Source of the DNA: CAYJII01 sp964370225
Lineage (GTDB): Bacteria > Bacillota > Clostridia > Oscillospirales > Ruminococcaceae
Direction of reading: 5' to 3'
Assembly (NCBI GenBank): GCA_964370225.1
Contig: CAYJII010000002.1
Coordinates: forward strand, 1-64,000
DNA length: 64,000 bases
This document shows positions 50,305 to 58,889 of the stretch, one piece after another; positions within the stretch are counted from its first letter, which is position 1, and each line of letters starts with the position of its first letter. Both the position numbers and the translations under genes were made by a program. Below the pieces are notes generated by a model. It searched no databases. It saw only the letters and a program-made list of their open reading frames with translations, and had not been told where the DNA came from.

Positions 50305-51252
50305 ATGAAGGAAATTTTAACGCAAAATTATAATATTCTACCAACGCAAATCACACCTATAAGTGGTGGGTTTGCAGCGCTTGCTTTTATCGTAACATGT
50401 GTAAACGGCGAACGCTTTTTCCTCAAAGCGTATGAAAAAAAACGAGCAATCACCTCTCGTGTCACCGCATTAATCCCACATTGTGCACAAGTTTTGTTGC
50501 TACTCGATAAAACCTCACTTAGCCCAGATATTTCTGTTCCGCTGTTGACTGCTGCGGGAGACTTTACTTGCGCAGACGATGAGCATATCTACATGTTGTA
50601 CGATATCATCGAAGGGTCAACCATCGAAAACGAAGGCTTAACATTAAGCTACACTAGCCAGCTAGGCGACATCATCGGGCGTTTGCATAATTTTTCGCCG
50701 CAAGAAAACCTTGATATAAGCGTTATAACTGAGAATTTCGACATTGCATTTGCACACAGTTTTGAAGATTTTCTTATCAACAAAGTTGACAGTGCCCTTC
50801 CACAAATGTCAGAAATTCTAAGCTCTCGCAAGGAAGCTCTATTGGAAAAGCTCGCGCAGCTATATCGCCTGCAAAAGGACATCATCGCATTAAATTTGCC
50901 GTTTGTGTTCTGTCACACAGATGTGCACTCACTCAATTTGATGCAGACCGACGGGAAACTTATCCTCATCGACTGGGAGGGTTTAAAATTCGCGCCAGCA
51001 GAGGCAGATTTCTTCTCTTTCGAAGGTTTTGAGTTCTTCGCTGAATTTTTTGCTAATTATAAAAAGCATCGACCTGACTACGAAATTAATCAAATTGCCC
51101 TGAATTTTTACAATTTGCGAAGAGGGGTCGAAGATGCTTGGGAGTATGTCGAGCAAATCGAAAATGACTCTCAGCAATCCTACGATTTAAACGAAACTTT
51201 AAATGAACTCATCATTGAATGCGACAATATTTTAGCTTTTATAGAAAATTAA
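50305..51252 (+). CDS. Aminoglycoside-phosphotransferase-like kinase
   Basis: This is an APH/choline-kinase-fold phosphotransferase. Lys41 (FFLKAYEKK) is the likely ATP-binding lysine. The Brenner motif HTDVHSLNL gives His204, Asp206 and Asn211. Asp223 (LIDWEG) is the metal ligand. The length is 315 with ATG 50305, selected by GAGGTGG 5 bases upstream; a GTG nine bases earlier is possible. The substrate could be an aminoglycoside, a sugar or an amino acid. The Asp of typical Ap HGDxxxxN is replaced by Thr-Asp. Confidence 0.82.
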   Translation: MKEILTQNYNILPTQITPISGGFAALAFIVTCVNGERFFLKAYEKKRAITSRVTALIPHCAQVLLLLDKTSLSPDISVPLLTAAGDFTCADDEHIYMLYDIIEGSTIENEGLTLSYTSQLGDIIGRLHNFSPQENLDISVITENFDIAFAHSFEDFLINKVDSALPQMSEILSSRKEALLEKLAQLYRLQKDIIALNLPFVFCHTDVHSLNLMQTDGKLILIDWEGLKFAPAEADFFSFEGFEFFAEFFANYKKHRPDYEINQIALNFYNLRRGVEDAWEYVEQIENDSQQSYDLNETLNELIIECDNILAFIEN

Positions 51253-51277
51253 AAATAGAGAAAACGAGGGGATTTCA

Positions 51278-51859
51278 GTGAAAAAACCAAACTTAATAAT
51301 TGTTACTGGAAGACCAGGTAGCGGAAAGACAACTTTTGCACATTTGCTAGCGGACACCATCTATATGCAAGTGATTAGTCGGGATAAAATAAAGGAAGGC
51401 TACGTGCACACAATGGGCAAAAGCCACGACACTTTCCCAGATGATATAAATTTAGCAGTCACAAAAATATTTTTTGACACGCTAAAATCCCTGCTTGAAA
51501 ATAATATTTCCATCATCGCAGAAGCCGCTTTCCAACACCCTGTTTGGGCGCATATGCTCACAGGATTTGAGGAAATTGCAAACATCCAGTTTGTGATTTG
51601 CAACGCTGATGATGATATCGCGTTCGAGCGCTTTATCAAGCGTGGTTTATCCGACCCACTTAGGGGATATTTTCATGGTGATAAGGGTGTGCAGATGGTT
51701 AAAGAGAATATTAAAGTTGAGCCTGGGAGCTATAACGCACCCAAATTCGACCTGCCGACTCATTACGTGAATACTTCTGATGGCTATTCGCCTACGCTTC
51801 GAGAAATCACAAAAGAAATTTTAGGAGAAGGCGCTGTTCTCTCCCTTATGAATACTTAA
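51278..51859 (+). CDS. P-loop small-molecule kinase (AAA_33-like)
   Basis: This is probably a small kinase. Walker A GRPGSGKTT lies at residues 11-19, followed by SRDKIKEGY, a lid-region Arg-rich FERFIKRGLSDP and a C-terminal LPTHYVNTSDGY. The fold suits the zeta-toxin/adenylate-kinase-like AAA_33 group; substrate unknown. The GTG start has GAGGGG upstream. It lies 25 bases after the APH-like gene, so the two are probably co-transcribed. A terminator follows. Confidence 0.78.
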   Translation: MKKPNLIIVTGRPGSGKTTFAHLLADTIYMQVISRDKIKEGYVHTMGKSHDTFPDDINLAVTKIFFDTLKSLLENNISIIAEAAFQHPVWAHMLTGFEEIANIQFVICNADDDIAFERFIKRGLSDPLRGYFHGDKGVQMVKENIKVEPGSYNAPKFDLPTHYVNTSDGYSPTLREITKEILGEGAVLSLMNT

Positions 51860-51864
51860 ACACA

Positions 51865-51897
51865 AAAAAGCGATGTGCTAAGCACATCGCTTTTTAT
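51865..51897. terminator. Bidirectional terminator after the kinase gene
   Basis: AAAAAGCGATGTGC pairs perfectly with GCACATCGCTTTTT around a 3-base loop, between convergent genes. Confidence 0.88.
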
Positions 51898-51971
51898 TAG
51901 ATTTTTCGCCGATTATTTTAAGCGAAAACCCCAATATTCAGTTATAATTTATTTCGATTAATTATATTAGT

Positions 51972-52511
51972 TTATTTGAAAAATAGCGGTAGCTTTTCTA
52001 GGAAAATGATATCATCACGGTCCGCAGCGTCGCCCTCAGCTAAAACTGCAGCTTTTGCGACAACTTCTCCTCCAGATTGCTCAACTAGCGACACAAGCGC
52101 ATTTAGTGACTCCCCTGTGCTGATAACATCGTCTATTACAGCTACTTTTTTGCCTGCTAAATATTCTTTGTCTGTGATGTCAAGATATAACACTTGCTCT
52201 TTTGCAGTAGTTATCGATTTCACTTCTACTCCAACAGGATTAGTCATATAAAGTTTGATGCTCTTTCTAGCAAGCAAATACTTTTTACCACCCTGTCTTG
52301 ACATTTCGTACGCTAGCGGGATACCTTTAGACTCGGCAGTAATGATTACATCATACTCTGGCAACAAAGCCAACAGCTCTGTGGCACAAGCTACTGTTAA
52401 CTCCACGTCGGAAAACATAACAAAACCAGCGATTGACAGGCTTTCGTTAACTGCACAAATTGGTAATTCTCTTTTCAGCCCCGCAACTTCTAAACTATAA
52501 TACTCTTGCAT
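51972..52511 (-). CDS. Adenine-phosphoribosyltransferase-like protein
   Basis: This type I phosphoribosyltransferase transfers phosphoribose from PRPP to a base, most likely a purine. The PRPP motif VAVIDDVISTGES is at residues 123-135. TAESKGIPLAYEM is an Apt-like hood strand, and RKSIKLYMTNP is the flexible loop region. At 179 residues it is close to Apt. The sequence is divergent, so xanthine or another base is possible. recJ and relA, the usual apt neighbours, lie about 37 kb away. Confidence 0.75.
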   Translation of the reverse strand: MQEYYSLEVAGLKRELPICAVNESLSIAGFVMFSDVELTVACATELLALLPEYDVIITAESKGIPLAYEMSRQGGKKYLLARKSIKLYMTNPVGVEVKSITTAKEQVLYLDITDKEYLAGKKVAVIDDVISTGESLNALVSLVEQSGGEVVAKAAVLAEGDAADRDDIIFLEKLPLFFK

Positions 52512-52540
52512 AATTTTCTCTCCTTTTACGCATACATCGC

Positions 52541-52575
52541 AAAAAAGTCGACATATTTATAATGCCGACTTTTTT
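52541..52575 (-). terminator. Terminator after tsf
   Basis: AAAAAAGTCG pairs with CGACTTTTTT, extended by GCAT/ATGT, on the minus strand. It ends the rpsB-tsf operon. Confidence 0.75.
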
Positions 52576-52593
52576 ACTATAATTATTCTAAAA

Positions 52594-53496
52594 TTATTTC
52601 ATCATACTTGCAACTTCGTCAGCGAAATTGTCTTCTCTTTTTTCAAGTCCTTCGCCTTTTTCAAAGCGAATAAATTTGCAAATTTCGATTTTGCCGCCTA
52701 ATTTAGCAGCTGTTTCTTGAGTGTATTTCTCAACTGACATATCAGGGTCTTTGATAAAGCCTTGGTCTAATAAACAAACTTCTTTGTAGAATTTAGCAAT
52801 TCTACCCATAACCATTTTTTCAGCTATGTTTGCTGGTTTGCCTTCATTTAGCGCTTGAGCCATCAAAATTTCTTTTTCTTTTTCTACAGTTTCAGAGCTA
52901 ACTTCAGTTTTGTTTACGTATTGTGGGATAACAGCAGCAATTTGCATTGCAACGTCTTTACCATATGCTTCAAAACCGTCTTTATCAGCAACGTCTGTAT
53001 CGAATTGAACCATAACGCCAATTCTTCCGCCGCCATGTACGTAAGGAATTAGAGCGCCTTCTAGTCTTTCAAAACGACGAATTTTCATGTTTTCGCCGAT
53101 AGTTAAGATTTTATCTCTTAGAGCTTCGTCAACAGTCATGTCAGAGTTAGCGCAAGGTAGAGCACCTAATTCTTCAACATTAGCTGGGTTTTTATCCAAA
53201 ATTGTTAATGCTACGTTATTAACAAATTCAACGAAACTTTCATTTTTAGCAACGAAGTCAGTTTCAGCGTTAACTTCCAAAACAACACCAACATTGCCTT
53301 TTACTACAGATACTACTAAACCTTCAGCAGCAATTCTTCCTGCTTTTTTAGCTGCTGCAGCAAGTCCTTTTTCTCTTAAAAACTCAATTGCTTTTTCCAT
53401 GTCTCCGTCAGACTCAGTAAGTGCTTTTTTGCAGTCCATCATTCCGCAACCAGTTCTGTCGCGCAAATCTTTAACATCTTTAGCTGTAAATGCCAT
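52594..53496 (-). CDS. tsf: Translation elongation factor Ts
   Basis: EF-Ts recycles EF-Tu from GDP to GTP. The N-terminal UBA-like helix (LRDRTGCGMMDCKKALTES), the TDFVAKNE signature and the dimerisation core are present in 300 residues. GGAGG lies upstream of the ATG. It follows rpsB, but a terminator hairpin lies between the two genes. Confidence 0.97.
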   Translation of the reverse strand: MAFTAKDVKDLRDRTGCGMMDCKKALTESDGDMEKAIEFLREKGLAAAAKKAGRIAAEGLVVSVVKGNVGVVLEVNAETDFVAKNESFVEFVNNVALTILDKNPANVEELGALPCANSDMTVDEALRDKILTIGENMKIRRFERLEGALIPYVHGGGRIGVMVQFDTDVADKDGFEAYGKDVAMQIAAVIPQYVNKTEVSSETVEKEKEILMAQALNEGKPANIAEKMVMGRIAKFYKEVCLLDQGFIKDPDMSVEKYTQETAAKLGGKIEICKFIRFEKGEGLEKREDNFADEVASMMK

Positions 53497-53550
53497 TTTA
53501 ATTTCCTCCTAAAGTTTCTTAGTATTATTTAACTAAGTATAATATTTTTC

Positions 53551-53585
53551 CTTGAAAAAATGCCCGAGCATACGCGCGGGCATTT
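53551..53585 (-). terminator. Terminator-like hairpin between rpsB and tsf
   Basis: AAATGCCCG pairs with CGGGCATTT around a 10-base GC-rich loop, followed on the minus strand by TTTTTT. It should partly stop transcription between rpsB and tsf, so tsf may be set to a different level. Confidence 0.7.
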
Positions 53586-53608
53586 GATTTTATTGTTCTA
53601 AAAACAAA

Positions 53609-54358
53609 TTATTCAGCCGCTACTTCTCCAACTACGTTTTCTTCTTGAGTAGGTTGTACAACTTCTTCAAGTTGTTCGCCTTGTTTTGCTTCTAATACAG
53701 CGTTAGCCATAGCACCAGCAAGAAGTTTAACCGCTCTGATAGCATCGTCATTACCAGGAATTACGTAATCAACTTCGTCCGGATCACAGTTTGTGTCAAC
53801 AATTGCAACTACAGGGATACCTAAGTTTTTAGCTTCTGCTACTGCAATTTTTTCTTTTCTTGGGTCAACAACAAATAACGCACCTGGAAGTTTGTTCATG
53901 TTTTTGATTCCGCCTAAGAATTTTTCAAGTTTTTCGATTTCTAGATCTAATTTGATTACTTCTTTTTTAGGTAGTAAATCAAAAGTTCCGTCTTCTTTCA
54001 TAACTCTTAGTTGTTCTAGTCTTTGGATTCTACGACGAATTGTTTTGAAGTTAGTCATCATTCCGCCTAACCAACGAGCGTTTACGTAATGCATGTTACA
54101 TCTTAACGCTTCTTCTCTAACTGAATCGCCTGCTTGTTTTTTTGTTCCTACGAACAAAATTTCTTCTCCGTTTTCAACAACGGATTTTACGAAGCTATAA
54201 GCTTCCTCTAGTTTTTTTACCGCTTTTTGTAAGTCGATGATGTAGATACCGTTACGTTCTGTAAAGATATATTCCGCCATCTTAGGGTTCCATCTTCTTG
54301 TTTGGTGACCGAAATGTACACCTGCTTCAAGAAGTTGTTTCATTGATACTACTGCCAT
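53609..54358 (-). CDS. rpsB: 30S ribosomal protein S2
   Basis: S2 is a late-assembling 30S protein at the head-body junction. The start VVSMKQLLEAGVHFGHQTRRWNPKM and the EYIFTERNGIYIIDLQKAV strand are typical, as is the C-terminal VDTNCDPDEVDYVIPGNDDA. AGGAGGT with 7-8 bases selects ATG 54358, giving 249 residues. A longer upstream frame is open but lacks a ribosome site. A leader with structure precedes it. Confidence 0.97.
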   Translation of the reverse strand: MAVVSMKQLLEAGVHFGHQTRRWNPKMAEYIFTERNGIYIIDLQKAVKKLEEAYSFVKSVVENGEEILFVGTKKQAGDSVREEALRCNMHYVNARWLGGMMTNFKTIRRRIQRLEQLRVMKEDGTFDLLPKKEVIKLDLEIEKLEKFLGGIKNMNKLPGALFVVDPRKEKIAVAEAKNLGIPVVAIVDTNCDPDEVDYVIPGNDDAIRAVKLLAGAMANAVLEAKQGEQLEEVVQPTQEENVVGEVAAE

Positions 54359-54463
54359 GGTAGTTACCTCCTGTTTTTGGTTAATTTCCTCCGCAATGAG
54401 AGCTTTCACAGCTACTGAAGCTATTCAGCACCCGGCCGTGATTTATCACTGCGTGCGTAATGC
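54359..54463 (-). promoter_or_regulatory. Leader of rpsB with possible regulatory structure
   Basis: The minus-strand leader of about 105 bases has GTGAT/ATCAC and GCTGAATAGCTTCAGTAGC hairpins just before the ribosome site. The stretch CACGGCCGGGTGCTGAATAGC looks like an S2-autoregulated leader of the kind seen before rpsB in Firmicutes. The assignment is inference. Confidence 0.5.
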
Positions 54464-54469
54464 TTAAAT

Positions 54470-54498
54470 ATTATATCACAAACAAGCATGCATTGCAA
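54470..54498 (-). promoter_or_regulatory. Promoter of rpsB-tsf
   Basis: TTGCAA and TATAAT lie 17 bases apart on the minus strand. The 54499-54694 interval beyond holds only A/T-rich sequence and a second TATAAT-like box on the plus strand. Confidence 0.75.
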
Positions 54499-54694
54499 GT
54501 ATTTTTATGATAAAAATTCACTTTAAAACGCAGTAAAAATTATGTATTTTTCATTGCTGTATTTGAACTTTTCAAAAAACTATGTACAAAGGAGTGAAAA
54601 TTATGTTATAATGTTATGGTATAAGCAATTATATCTAAACCAAAAATAAACATGTTTTATTTTTATTATTTTCATGTGTGAAAGGAGCTTTTGT

Positions 54695-56041
54695 TTGAAA
54701 GTAAAATTATCTCTTCTTATCATCGCTATAGCTTTACTTTTTTCTGGTTGCAGTGTCACTCAAACTTCTATAGAAGCTCTGATTTCACCTCCTAAATTAT
54801 CCGAAGAGCAACTTGAGATTGATGCTGCTTTAAAAAACAAAGTAGGTAGCAATATAAACTTGATTTACCCAGAAAAAGGAAATTATACCTCTGCTTTTGT
54901 AGTGGAAAATTTCGACTCAGAACCTAGTAGTGAGGCACTGGTGTTTTACAAGGAAGCTTCTGCTGTAAGCACAAACTCCAGCGCATCGATTAGGATAAAT
55001 GTTTTAGACCAGCAAAATGGCGAATGGGTTTCGGTTTATGACGAAACCACTATAAACGCAAACGAAGTGGAAAAGCTCAATTTTATCGAGCAAGATGGCA
55101 AAGAGTACATTGTCATCGGGTTTAACACAGCGAGTGCCACCGAAAAAACCGTTTATGTTTATGAATACTATAATTCTACGCTTAATGCAATTTATTCCAC
55201 AAACTGCGTGGATTACGAAGTATATGACATCGACAATGACACATTGCGTGAGGTTATCCTCATTGCTAACACCGTAGTAACAGAAACGCAAATTGAAACT
55301 GTCGCTAAGATGCTTGAGATTGAAAACTCAACTGTTACAGAAGTATCACAAACAACGATGGATGACACAAATCCACGATATGTCAACATATATTTAGGCA
55401 AGCTCCATAACGGTACAAACGCGCTTTATTTTGATTCGCAAAGTGGCGTCGAAACCTATACTACAGAAATTATTACCTATAGTTTTGGAAACCTTGTCAA
55501 TTTGTCCTTGCGCGATAACAAGTCCGCACTGCTAGCTTCTACTAGGCTCGCTGGGCTTTATTGCACCGACTTAAATGATGATTTAGTTTATGAAATCCCC
55601 AAAAACGTCCTCATCCCAGGCTATGAGGAAGCAAATATTTACGAGAAAATTTATTACACCAATTGGTATAATTACATCGACGGTTTACTTCAAATCCAAA
55701 GCACTACTTACACGGATTTTTCGCTAGGATACAGCTTCTTTTTACCCTCAACTTGGGTTAACGAAGATGGTTCTTTAGCAAAAGTTACCGCTACTAAAAA
55801 CATCATCAACTCCGAAATTGTTTTTAGCACATTTGATGAGAAAACTAGAGCTCCTACAACTGACATTTTAAGCATCAGAGTTTTTATCCGCTCCACACTC
55901 CCAGAAAATGAGCTTCCATATGGTTATAGCGAAATTTTGAGTAACGGACAACTTGTGTACGCTTACAAAACTTTTGAAAACGCAGGCGAATTTTCAGTGA
56001 GCGCGGATGATATTATTGCCAATTTTAGTTTGATTGATTAA
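54695..56041 (+). CDS. Lipoprotein, possible sensor partner
   Basis: The family is not recognised. The signal peptide ends in LFSGC with Cys19 as the lipidated residue. AAAGGAG lies 7 bases before the TTG, chosen as start because it puts the hydrophobic core near residue 5; 448 residues result. Repeated strands such as YTSAFVVENFDS and EYIVIGFNTAS, and the paired YYNSTLNAIYS and YEVYDIDNDTLREVILIAN, resemble FG-GAP/VCBS-like propeller repeats. A response regulator begins 30 bases downstream, so it may belong to that signalling unit. Confidence 0.68.
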   Translation: MKVKLSLLIIAIALLFSGCSVTQTSIEALISPPKLSEEQLEIDAALKNKVGSNINLIYPEKGNYTSAFVVENFDSEPSSEALVFYKEASAVSTNSSASIRINVLDQQNGEWVSVYDETTINANEVEKLNFIEQDGKEYIVIGFNTASATEKTVYVYEYYNSTLNAIYSTNCVDYEVYDIDNDTLREVILIANTVVTETQIETVAKMLEIENSTVTEVSQTTMDDTNPRYVNIYLGKLHNGTNALYFDSQSGVETYTTEIITYSFGNLVNLSLRDNKSALLASTRLAGLYCTDLNDDLVYEIPKNVLIPGYEEANIYEKIYYTNWYNYIDGLLQIQSTTYTDFSLGYSFFLPSTWVNEDGSLAKVTATKNIINSEIVFSTFDEKTRAPTTDILSIRVFIRSTLPENELPYGYSEILSNGQLVYAYKTFENAGEFSVSADDIIANFSLID

Positions 56042-56070
56042 TTCTGATATAATAAGGAAGGAATAATATA

Positions 56071-56778
56071 ATGAAAAAAATATTAGTATGCGAAGACGAA
56101 GACGTTATAAGAGATTTTGTCGTTATCAATTTACAGCGCTCAGGCTATATTGTTACGGATGTTTCAAGTGGCGAAGAAGCTCTTAGAGTTTTCGATGAGA
56201 AAAACGGAGATTTTGACATCGTACTACTTGACATAATGATGCCAGGCATTGACGGTTTTTCCGTATGCAAACAGCTCAGAGAAAAAAGCTCAACTATGGG
56301 CATTATAATGCTCTCCGCAAAAGCTCAGGAAATGGATAAAGTTGGCGGTCTTATGCTAGGCGCGGACGATTATGTGACAAAACCATTTAGTCCATCGGAG
56401 CTTGTTGCTCGAGTTGATGCTATTCACCGCCGTGTAACCATGAACTCATCTTCATCAAAAGAGATTACCCCAACAAAATCAGGTCCTTTTATGCTCTCTC
56501 CCAAAAGTCGTACAGTCTCGAAGGATGGCTTTGTCGTGGATTTGACGCAAGTGGAATTCCAAATAATGGACTTATTCCTTAAAAATAAAAATGTCGCACT
56601 TGAGCGCAATAAAATCCTCGAAGAAATTTGGGGCGATAATTATTATGGCGATATCAAAATTGTTGACGTGAACATTAGGCGTTTGCGCATGAAGATTGAA
56701 GACGAGCCTTCTACCCCAAAATATATCCAAACTGTTTGGGGTTATGGCTACAAATGGCAGGACGACGATAATAACTAA
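56071..56778 (+). CDS. OmpR/PhoB-type response regulator
   Basis: This DNA-binding regulator is switched by phosphorylation. The receiver domain has the acidic EDED at residues 8-11, phospho-acceptor Asp54 (LLDIMMPG) and Lys104 (TKPFSP). A winged-helix domain (about 140-233) has NKILEEIWGDNYYGDIKIVDVNIRRLR and QTVWGYGYKW. The length is 235. Its histidine kinase follows after 36 bases. Target genes are unknown. Confidence 0.94.
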   Translation: MKKILVCEDEDVIRDFVVINLQRSGYIVTDVSSGEEALRVFDEKNGDFDIVLLDIMMPGIDGFSVCKQLREKSSTMGIIMLSAKAQEMDKVGGLMLGADDYVTKPFSPSELVARVDAIHRRVTMNSSSSKEITPTKSGPFMLSPKSRTVSKDGFVVDLTQVEFQIMDLFLKNKNVALERNKILEEIWGDNYYGDIKIVDVNIRRLRMKIEDEPSTPKYIQTVWGYGYKWQDDDNN

Positions 56779-56814
56779 AATTTTTTTACGATAAACTTAA
56801 GGAGAGTGAATATA

Positions 56815-58224
56815 ATGGCAGTAAAGAGCATTACTACAAGATGGCTTGTTAACAGCTTAAGCCTTATTGTAATTATTTTGCTACTCATTGCAATTATCAC
56901 AAGCCTTGCTATCCAAAATTATTACTACTCCTCTGCTAGACAAATTCTTTCCTCTGCCGCTACCTCAGGCTCTGACTACATATTAAGGGTAGCCCAGGAC
57001 TCAAACGCAAACTTCAACACGGAACTTCGCTCCCTCGTTGAAAATTTTGAGGACAAAAACGCGATGGAAGTAATGGCAATAAACCATTATGGTAGCATAG
57101 CAGTAACCTCCAGTGGATTTACCAACATTACAGTTATCGACGACTTAGATGATTACTACGAAGCTTTAAACTCCACTACAGGAACGGGCTACTACATCGG
57201 AAACCTCTCGACTACAGGCGAAAAAATTATGGCTATTTCCATAGTCTTGCCAGTAATTAACGGAGATTATTCCGCCATACGCTATGTCATTTCTCTCGAT
57301 GAGGTAGACAATGTCATCTTAGGTATAACTTTAGGGATTTTTGGTGCTATTATATTGATATTACTGTTAATACTAATCTCTAACACCTTCTTCATAAAAT
57401 CCATCGTACTACCGGTTCGAGATATCGCTAGTGTTGCAACAAAATTTTCTGAAGGCGACATGAGCGCACGTATAATAAAAAATTCCGATGACGAAATAGG
57501 TGATTTATGTCTTGCTATAAACCTAATGGCTGACGAAATACAAAAGAGTGAGAAGATAAAAAATGAGTTCATCTCCTCTGTTTCACACGAGCTTAGAACT
57601 CCACTGACCGCAATAAAGGGTTGGGGGGAAACTCTAGTGACAATGGGAGAAGGCGACATTGGCATGGTCAAAAAAGGCATGCATGTTATTATGACCGAAA
57701 CCCAGCGTTTATCGGACATGGTGGAAGAGCTGCTTGACTTCTCACGTATGCAAAACGGCAAATTCACGCTGACTAAAACTAAAATCGATATTTTAGCTGA
57801 GCTTGGCGACGCAGTGCTAATTTACACCGAGCGTGCAAAGCGTGATAACAAGATGCTTTTATATCATGAACCTGCAATGGTATCCTCAGTTTTTGGGGAT
57901 AAAAACAGACTAAAGCAAGTTTTCATCAACATCATCGACAATGCGCTAAAATATTCCGACCCAGGTGACACTGTGCAAATCAACGTTCGTGAAGACGAAG
58001 ATTTTATCAACATTGTTGTAAGCGACACAGGTTTAGGGATTGCGCAAGATGATTTATCCAAAGTAAAAGAGAAGTTTTACAAAGCAAATTCAACCAGACG
58101 CGGCTCGGGAATTGGGCTTGCAGTTGCTAATGAGATTGTTTTGATGCACGACGGAGAAATAACGATTGCCAGTACGATTGACGTCGGAACAACTGTTACA
58201 GTTAGACTTCCATTAATGCAATAA
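56815..58224 (+). CDS. HAMP-containing sensor histidine kinase
   Basis: This is the likely partner of the upstream response regulator. Membrane segments are at residues 14-33 and 168-190. The extracellular loop of about 135 residues has a PAS/Cache-like feel (MAINHYGSIAVTSSG). HAMP (about 190-243) is followed by His258 in SHELRTPLTAIKG, an N box near INIIDNALKYSD and G box DTGLGIAQDDL. AAGGAG selects ATG 56815 (469 residues). The signal is not known; the adjacent lipoprotein is a candidate. Confidence 0.93.
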   Translation: MAVKSITTRWLVNSLSLIVIILLLIAIITSLAIQNYYYSSARQILSSAATSGSDYILRVAQDSNANFNTELRSLVENFEDKNAMEVMAINHYGSIAVTSSGFTNITVIDDLDDYYEALNSTTGTGYYIGNLSTTGEKIMAISIVLPVINGDYSAIRYVISLDEVDNVILGITLGIFGAIILILLLILISNTFFIKSIVLPVRDIASVATKFSEGDMSARIIKNSDDEIGDLCLAINLMADEIQKSEKIKNEFISSVSHELRTPLTAIKGWGETLVTMGEGDIGMVKKGMHVIMTETQRLSDMVEELLDFSRMQNGKFTLTKTKIDILAELGDAVLIYTERAKRDNKMLLYHEPAMVSSVFGDKNRLKQVFINIIDNALKYSDPGDTVQINVREDEDFINIVVSDTGLGIAQDDLSKVKEKFYKANSTRRGSGIGLAVANEIVLMHDGEITIASTIDVGTTVTVRLPLMQ

Positions 58225-58250
58225 TTAAAGCGATAGAACGGAGATAATTA

Positions 58251-58811
58251 ATGAATTTACCAAACAAACTTACTGTAGTGCGCATAGTACTAGTCCCATT
58301 TTTTCTAGCATTTTTGTTACTTGACATAATTCCTTATAATTTTTTGTGGGCGCTCATCATGTTCGCAATAGCATCTTTTACAGATTTTTTAGATGGAAAT
58401 ATCGCACGAAAACAAAATATCGTAACAAATTTCGGCAAATTTATGGACCCATTGGCGGATAAAGTTTTAGTAGTGTCTGCAATAGTAGCTTTTATCGAAC
58501 TTTCGCTTACTTCAAGCGTTGCAGTCATCATTATAATAGCTAGAGAATTTTTAGTGACTTCTCTTCGATTAATCGCTGTGGATAATGGAATTGTTATCGC
58601 CGCAAGCATCTATGGCAAGATAAAAACTGTGACTCAAATGATATCTATCAGCGGAATTTTGCTGTTGCTTGCAATAAATGATGTCACTCCATTAAGTATC
58701 GATATTCCACTTATCTCAAACATTCTTATGTGGATTTGCGCTGCGATAACTTTAGTTTCTGGTATCGAATATTTAATCAAAAATAAGGACTGCATCGTAA
58801 CTGATAAGTAA
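58251..58811 (+). CDS. pgsA: Phosphatidylglycerophosphate synthase
   Basis: PgsA makes phosphatidylglycerol phosphate from CDP-diacylglycerol and glycerol-3-phosphate. The CDP-alcohol phosphotransferase signature reads TDFLDGNIAR then FGKFMDPLADK, with all acidic residues present. About five membrane segments fill the 186 residues. It lies 26 bases after the kinase gene, so it may be in the same transcript, although its role is housekeeping. Confidence 0.95.
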   Translation: MNLPNKLTVVRIVLVPFFLAFLLLDIIPYNFLWALIMFAIASFTDFLDGNIARKQNIVTNFGKFMDPLADKVLVVSAIVAFIELSLTSSVAVIIIIAREFLVTSLRLIAVDNGIVIAASIYGKIKTVTQMISISGILLLLAINDVTPLSIDIPLISNILMWICAAITLVSGIEYLIKNKDCIVTDK

Positions 58812-58816
58812 AAGAC

Positions 58817-58845
58817 TTGATTTTTCACTAAAAATATGTTAAACT
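58817..58845 (+). promoter_or_regulatory. Promoter of the Cys T-box-cysE-cysS unit
   Basis: TTGATT and TAAACT lie 17 bases apart. An alternative TATAAT at 58874-58879 lacks a good -35. Confidence 0.5.
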
Positions 58846-58889
58846 ATACAGTATCATATTTATTATTTTGTAATATAATATAAATAAAA

